64,000 nucleotides of DNA from an uncultured Desulfatitalea sp. (GTDB taxonomy: Bacteria > Desulfobacterota > Desulfobacteria > Desulfobacterales > Desulfosarcinaceae), in contig CALMNL010000003.1 in assembly GCA_937868765.1 (NCBI GenBank), positions 248,001-312,000 on the forward strand, read 5' to 3'. Positions 61,470 through 64,000 of the stretch are shown one piece after another. The position numbers were made by a program, and so were the translations under genes. A model generated the notes under the pieces. That model searched no databases. It had not been told where the DNA came from and worked only from the letters and a program-made list of their open reading frames with translations. Positions within the stretch are counted from its first letter, which is position 1; every line of letters begins with the position of its first letter.

Positions 61470-62423
61470 TTACCTTAGCTCTTTCAGCAACTGATCGAAA
61501 TAAGCGATGGTCTTCTTCAGCCCGTCTTCCAGATGGATGGTGGGGTGCCACTGGAGCGTCTTTTCGGCCAGGGATATATCAGGCTTGCGCTGCCGGGGGT
61601 CGTCCTGGGGCAGTTCCTTGTGAAGGATCCTGGAGGTGGAGCCGACCAGATCGATCACTTTTTGAGCCAGTTCGAGGATGGTGAACTCACCCGGGTTGCC
61701 CAAATTGATGGGGCCGGTAACATCGTCCGGAGAGTTCATCAGGCGGACAAGGCCTTCCACCAGATCGTCCACATAGCAGAACGAACGGGTCTGGCTGCCT
61801 TCCCCGTAAATAGTGATGGATTCGCCCTTGAGGGCCTGGACGATGAAATTGGAGACCACACGGCCGTCATTGGGATGCATGCGCGGACCATAGGTGTTGA
61901 AAATGCGGGCCACCTTGATCTTGAGGCGGTGCTGGCGATGATAATCGAAGAAGAGTGTTTCGGCGCAGCGCTTGCCTTCATCGTAGCAAGAGCGCAGGCC
62001 GATGGGATTGACCCGGCCCCAGTAAGATTCCGGTTGGGGATGGATCTCGGGGTCACCGTAAACTTCGCTGGTGGAGGCTTGCAGGATTTTGGCTTTAACG
62101 CGCTTGGCCAGGCCCAGCATGTTGATGGCGCCATGCACGCTGGTCTTGGTGGTTTGCACCGGATCGAACTGGTAGTGGATGGGCGAGGCTGGACACGCCA
62201 TGTTGTAAATCTCGTTGACTTCCAGGTAGAGCGGGAAGGTGACATCGTGGCGGATGTACTCGAAGTTGGGCTCGTCCTTGAGTTGCGCGATATTGCGTTT
62301 AGTGCCCGTAAAGCAATTGTCTACGCACAGGACATCGTGGCCCTCCGCCACCAGTCGGTCGCACAGGTGCGAGCCCAGAAAACCGCAACCGCCGGTAACC
62401 AAAATGCGCTTGCTCAAATGCAT
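61470..62423 (-). CDS. UDP-glucuronate decarboxylase (UDP-xylose synthase)
   Basis: Extended-SDR enzyme converting UDP-glucuronate to UDP-xylose (via the 4-keto sugar). 317 residues: NAD motif [37 protein letters not shown], catalytic STSEVYG and [11 protein letters not shown] (YxxxK), then [21 protein letters not shown] and [11 protein letters not shown]. The CPASP and RMHPNDGR segments mark the UXS group rather than general epimerases. ATG 62423 was preferred since GAGGGGGG lies just before it; ATG 62438 starts upstream of that site. UDP-xylose would feed LPS or exopolysaccharide. It faces the histidine-kinase gene convergently. Confidence 0.9.
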   Translation of the reverse strand: MHLSKRILVTGGCGFLGSHLCDRLVAEGHDVLCVDNCFTGTKRNIAQLKDEPNFEYIRHDVTFPLYLEVNEIYNMACPASPIHYQFDPVQTTKTSVHGAINMLGLAKRVKAKILQASTSEVYGDPEIHPQPESYWGRVNPIGLRSCYDEGKRCAETLFFDYHRQHRLKIKVARIFNTYGPRMHPNDGRVVSNFIVQALKGESITIYGEGSQTRSFCYVDDLVEGLVRLMNSPDDVTGPINLGNPGEFTILELAQKVIDLVGSTSRILHKELPQDDPRQRKPDISLAEKTLQWHPTIHLEDGLKKTIAYFDQLLKELR

Positions 62424-62563
62424 CCGTTCCCCCCTCATGTGGCTGTTAATAACTTTATGTTTTTTTAACCGATCTTGATTTCAAAGTCTACCTTAACGTC
62501 GCGGTTGCACTTTTTACCGAATTATGGAAAGTTAGCGCCCATTCCAGACCTCAAGGAGGGGTT

Positions 62564-62746
62564 ATGACCATCGATCAGCAACTGTTGGATCTTTTGGTTT
62601 GCCCGAAGTGCAAAGGCGATATTCGTTTGACGGCCCATAAAGATGGGCTGATCTGTGACGCTTGCCGGTTGGTCTATGAGATCCGGGACGATATCCCCAT
62701 CATGCTCATCGAAGAGGCCAAACCGCTGGCAAGCACCACTGCTTGA
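62564..62746 (+). CDS. Trm112-family zinc-ribbon-like protein
   Basis: 60-residue protein of the Trm112/YcaR (UPF0434) family. It has LLDLLVCPKCKGDI with CxxC, then CDACRLVYEIRDDIPIMLIEEA with a second CxxC, the normal short bacterial form. In eukaryotes and archaea Trm112 activates methyltransferases; the bacterial role is less defined. It is first in a Trm112-DUF4416-yicC run on the plus strand. Confidence 0.93.
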   Translation: MTIDQQLLDLLVCPKCKGDIRLTAHKDGLICDACRLVYEIRDDIPIMLIEEAKPLASTTA

Positions 62747-62775
62747 AGCATCGCCAAGCAACGGAATGAAATCAC

Positions 62776-63315
62776 ATGAGCCACCCTTCGCCGCCACCGC
62801 CGGCCAAACTCGTGATCGGTGTTTTCTTGAAAGAAAAGGAGATGCTGCCGGTGGTGGTGACAGAGTTGTGCCGGCAGTTCGGCGCATTGGACATGGTCAG
62901 TCCCTGGTTCCGCTTCGATTATACCGATTACTACAAGGCTGAGATGGGAGGCCCGCTTTCAAGGCGCCTGCTGGTGTTCCGCCACTTGATCGACCAGGAG
63001 CGTTTGGTCGCCATCAAGCACAGCACCAATAAGCTTGAAACCCGTTACGCAGCGCAAGGGCGGCGCTGCATCAATATCGATCCAGGGTATTTGCTCCTGG
63101 AACGGTTTGTCCTGGCCACCGGGAAGAATTACACCCATCGCATACACATAGGACAGGGCATTTATGCCGACCTGACCTTGATGTACCAAAAGGGTGAATA
63201 TCAGCCGCTGCCTTGGACCTATCCCGATTATGCCGCCGATGAGATGCGCGCCTTTCTGGCAATTGCGAGGCGCAAATACGGGGCCGATATCGGATCCGTC
63301 TTGAATCTTGACTAA
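62776..63315 (+). CDS. DUF4416 family protein
   Basis: 179 residues matching the DUF4416 pattern: KLVIGVFLKEKEML, then DYTDYYKAEMGGPLSRR, AIKHSTNKLE, the hallmark INIDPGYLLLERFVLATGKNYTHRI and IYADLTLMYQKG, ending WTYPDYAADEMRAFL. No function is established for the family, which is common in Desulfobacterota. It lies 14 bases before yicC and 29 after the Trm112-like gene. Confidence 0.9.
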   Translation: MSHPSPPPPAKLVIGVFLKEKEMLPVVVTELCRQFGALDMVSPWFRFDYTDYYKAEMGGPLSRRLLVFRHLIDQERLVAIKHSTNKLETRYAAQGRRCINIDPGYLLLERFVLATGKNYTHRIHIGQGIYADLTLMYQKGEYQPLPWTYPDYAADEMRAFLAIARRKYGADIGSVLNLD

Positions 63316-63329
63316 AAAGGAGTCGTTGC

Positions 63330-64000
63330 ATGCTGAAAAGCATGACCGCCTATGCTTGTATGGAAAAGAGTGACCAGGCGCTGACCGTGGGCGTGGAAGC
63401 ACGCGCTTACAACAGCCGGCATCTGGATATCGCCCTGCGTCTTTCGTCGGGTTATGCCTCCCTGGAAGAGAGGATCAAGGCCCAGATTGCAGCCAAGGTG
63501 GTGCGCGGCCGAATCGAGATCCGCATCTGGGTCAAGGATGCCTCCGAAAAAGCCTCGGCCTTCGAGGTCGATGCGGCCAAAGCGCGGGCCTTTTGTCAGG
63601 CGGCTTGTGCGCTGAAAACCGAGCTGAAGCTGTCGGGGGATCTATCCCTGGAACATCTGCTGGCACTGCCCGGTGTGATCCAGGCTGCGGAGAACTCGCA
63701 GGCCGCCGACATGCACTGGCCGCTCATGGCCGACTGCCTGGACCGCGTATTGGACAATCTCGACAGCATGCGGCGGCGGGAGGGAGATCACCTGAGGTGC
63801 GACTTCATCCAGCGGCTCGATTGGATTGAATCCCAGTTGAAGGTGATCGAGGCCAGCTCCGAAGGACTGCTGACCCAATACCGCGACCGGTTGCAGGCGC
63901 GCATCGAAGTACTTACCCAGGGGGTGATTACCCTGGACCCCATGCGCATTGCCCAGGAGGCGGCGCTGATGGCGGATCGCAGCGATATCTCGGAAGAAAT
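63330..64000 (+). CDS. yicC: YicC family endoribonuclease (3' end beyond window)
   Basis: Member of the YicC/YloC endoribonuclease family. The visible 223 residues start LKSMTAYACMEKS with the conserved SMT segment, followed by VGVEARAYNSRHLDIALRLSSGYASLEERIK and RGRIEIRIWV. Then come EHLLALPGVI, MRRREGDHLRCDF and the C-terminal domain start MRIAQEAALMADRSDISEE, before the window ends. AAAAGGAG precedes ATG 63330. The frame is open through base 64000. In many genomes yicC precedes gmk, which may lie just outside. Confidence 0.9.
   Translation, partial: MLKSMTAYACMEKSDQALTVGVEARAYNSRHLDIALRLSSGYASLEERIKAQIAAKVVRGRIEIRIWVKDASEKASAFEVDAAKARAFCQAACALKTELKLSGDLSLEHLLALPGVIQAAENSQAADMHWPLMADCLDRVLDNLDSMRRREGDHLRCDFIQRLDWIESQLKVIEASSEGLLTQYRDRLQARIEVLTQGVITLDPMRIAQEAALMADRSDISEE

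Noticed and set aside
61533-62468. 311-codon open frame antisense to the UDP-glucuronate decarboxylase
   Set aside because: Shadow of the SDR gene, which has full motifs on the minus strand.
1-64000. CRISPR arrays, insertion sequences, phage genes, attachment sites
   Set aside because: No direct-repeat arrays, transposase or integrase motifs were seen on either strand; the single tRNA has no integrase beside it.

Overview
The window is a chromosomal segment from a Gram-negative bacterium. Gene content points to Desulfobacterota, most likely a Desulfobacterales-like sulfate reducer. The signs are a full lipid A/LPS assembly set with LpxI rather than LpxH, a large DHH-CBS A-adding tRNA nucleotidyltransferase, DUF4416/Trm112/YicC neighbours and a choice-of-anchor surface protein. 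The taxonomic call is inference. Coding density is high, and no insertion sequence, phage gene or CRISPR array was seen.

Layout. 1-5835 (+): end of gyrA, gpsA, a small Cys-rich protein, pgk and an unrecognised 353-residue protein. 5905-9462: a PilZ protein, a small membrane protein, a YhbY RNA-binding protein, a class A penicillin-binding protein and a His-rich protein. 9469-12868 (-): a U32-family protein and a cobamide block (cobU, cobS, cbiR-like). 12976-18671 (-): tRNA-Val(CAC) with its own promoter and terminator, scpB, scpA, trpS and the A-adding enzyme. 18672-23783 (+): pilC, a terminator, pilS, then a sigma-54-type promoter and a class I cyclic-di-GMP riboswitch in front of a secreted, Ca-repeat, C-terminally anchored surface protein. 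23853-36870 (-): one long envelope run in transcription order lysS, lolC/E, lolD, bamA, skp, lpxD, fabZ, lpxA, lpxI, a Gfo/Idh/MocA oxidoreductase, lpxB, a DUF374 acyltransferase. 37155-41963 (+): lptF, lptG, waaA, lpxK. 42118-55628: LPS core genes (ICMT-like methyltransferase, WaaG-like GT4 apparently starting at ATT, GT39, a kinase-methyltransferase fusion, a P-loop protein, three GT9 heptosyltransferases, two GT2s, an LpxL-like acyltransferase, msbA). 55923-58971 (+): a deoxyhypusine-synthase-like protein, gmhA and hldE. 59068-64000: a hybrid histidine kinase, UDP-glucuronate decarboxylase, Trm112-like protein, DUF4416 protein and the start of yicC.

How it fits together. About two thirds of the window builds the outer membrane: lipid A (LpxA, D, I, B, K, L-like), Kdo (WaaA), heptose precursor and transfer (GmhA, HldE, WaaC, WaaF, third GT9), flipping (MsbA), export (LptF/G), lipoprotein sorting (Lol) and beta-barrel insertion (BamA, Skp). 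LpxC, LptA-E, HldD and GmhB are not in the window. The most interesting regulatory region is 18672-22166. Two close matches to the sigma-54 promoter consensus flank the pilC-pilS pair, and the second feeds straight into a c-di-GMP aptamer whose downstream sequence can pair with the ribosome binding site of the surface-protein gene. This suggests one surface protein gated by both a PilS-type kinase circuit and c-di-GMP.
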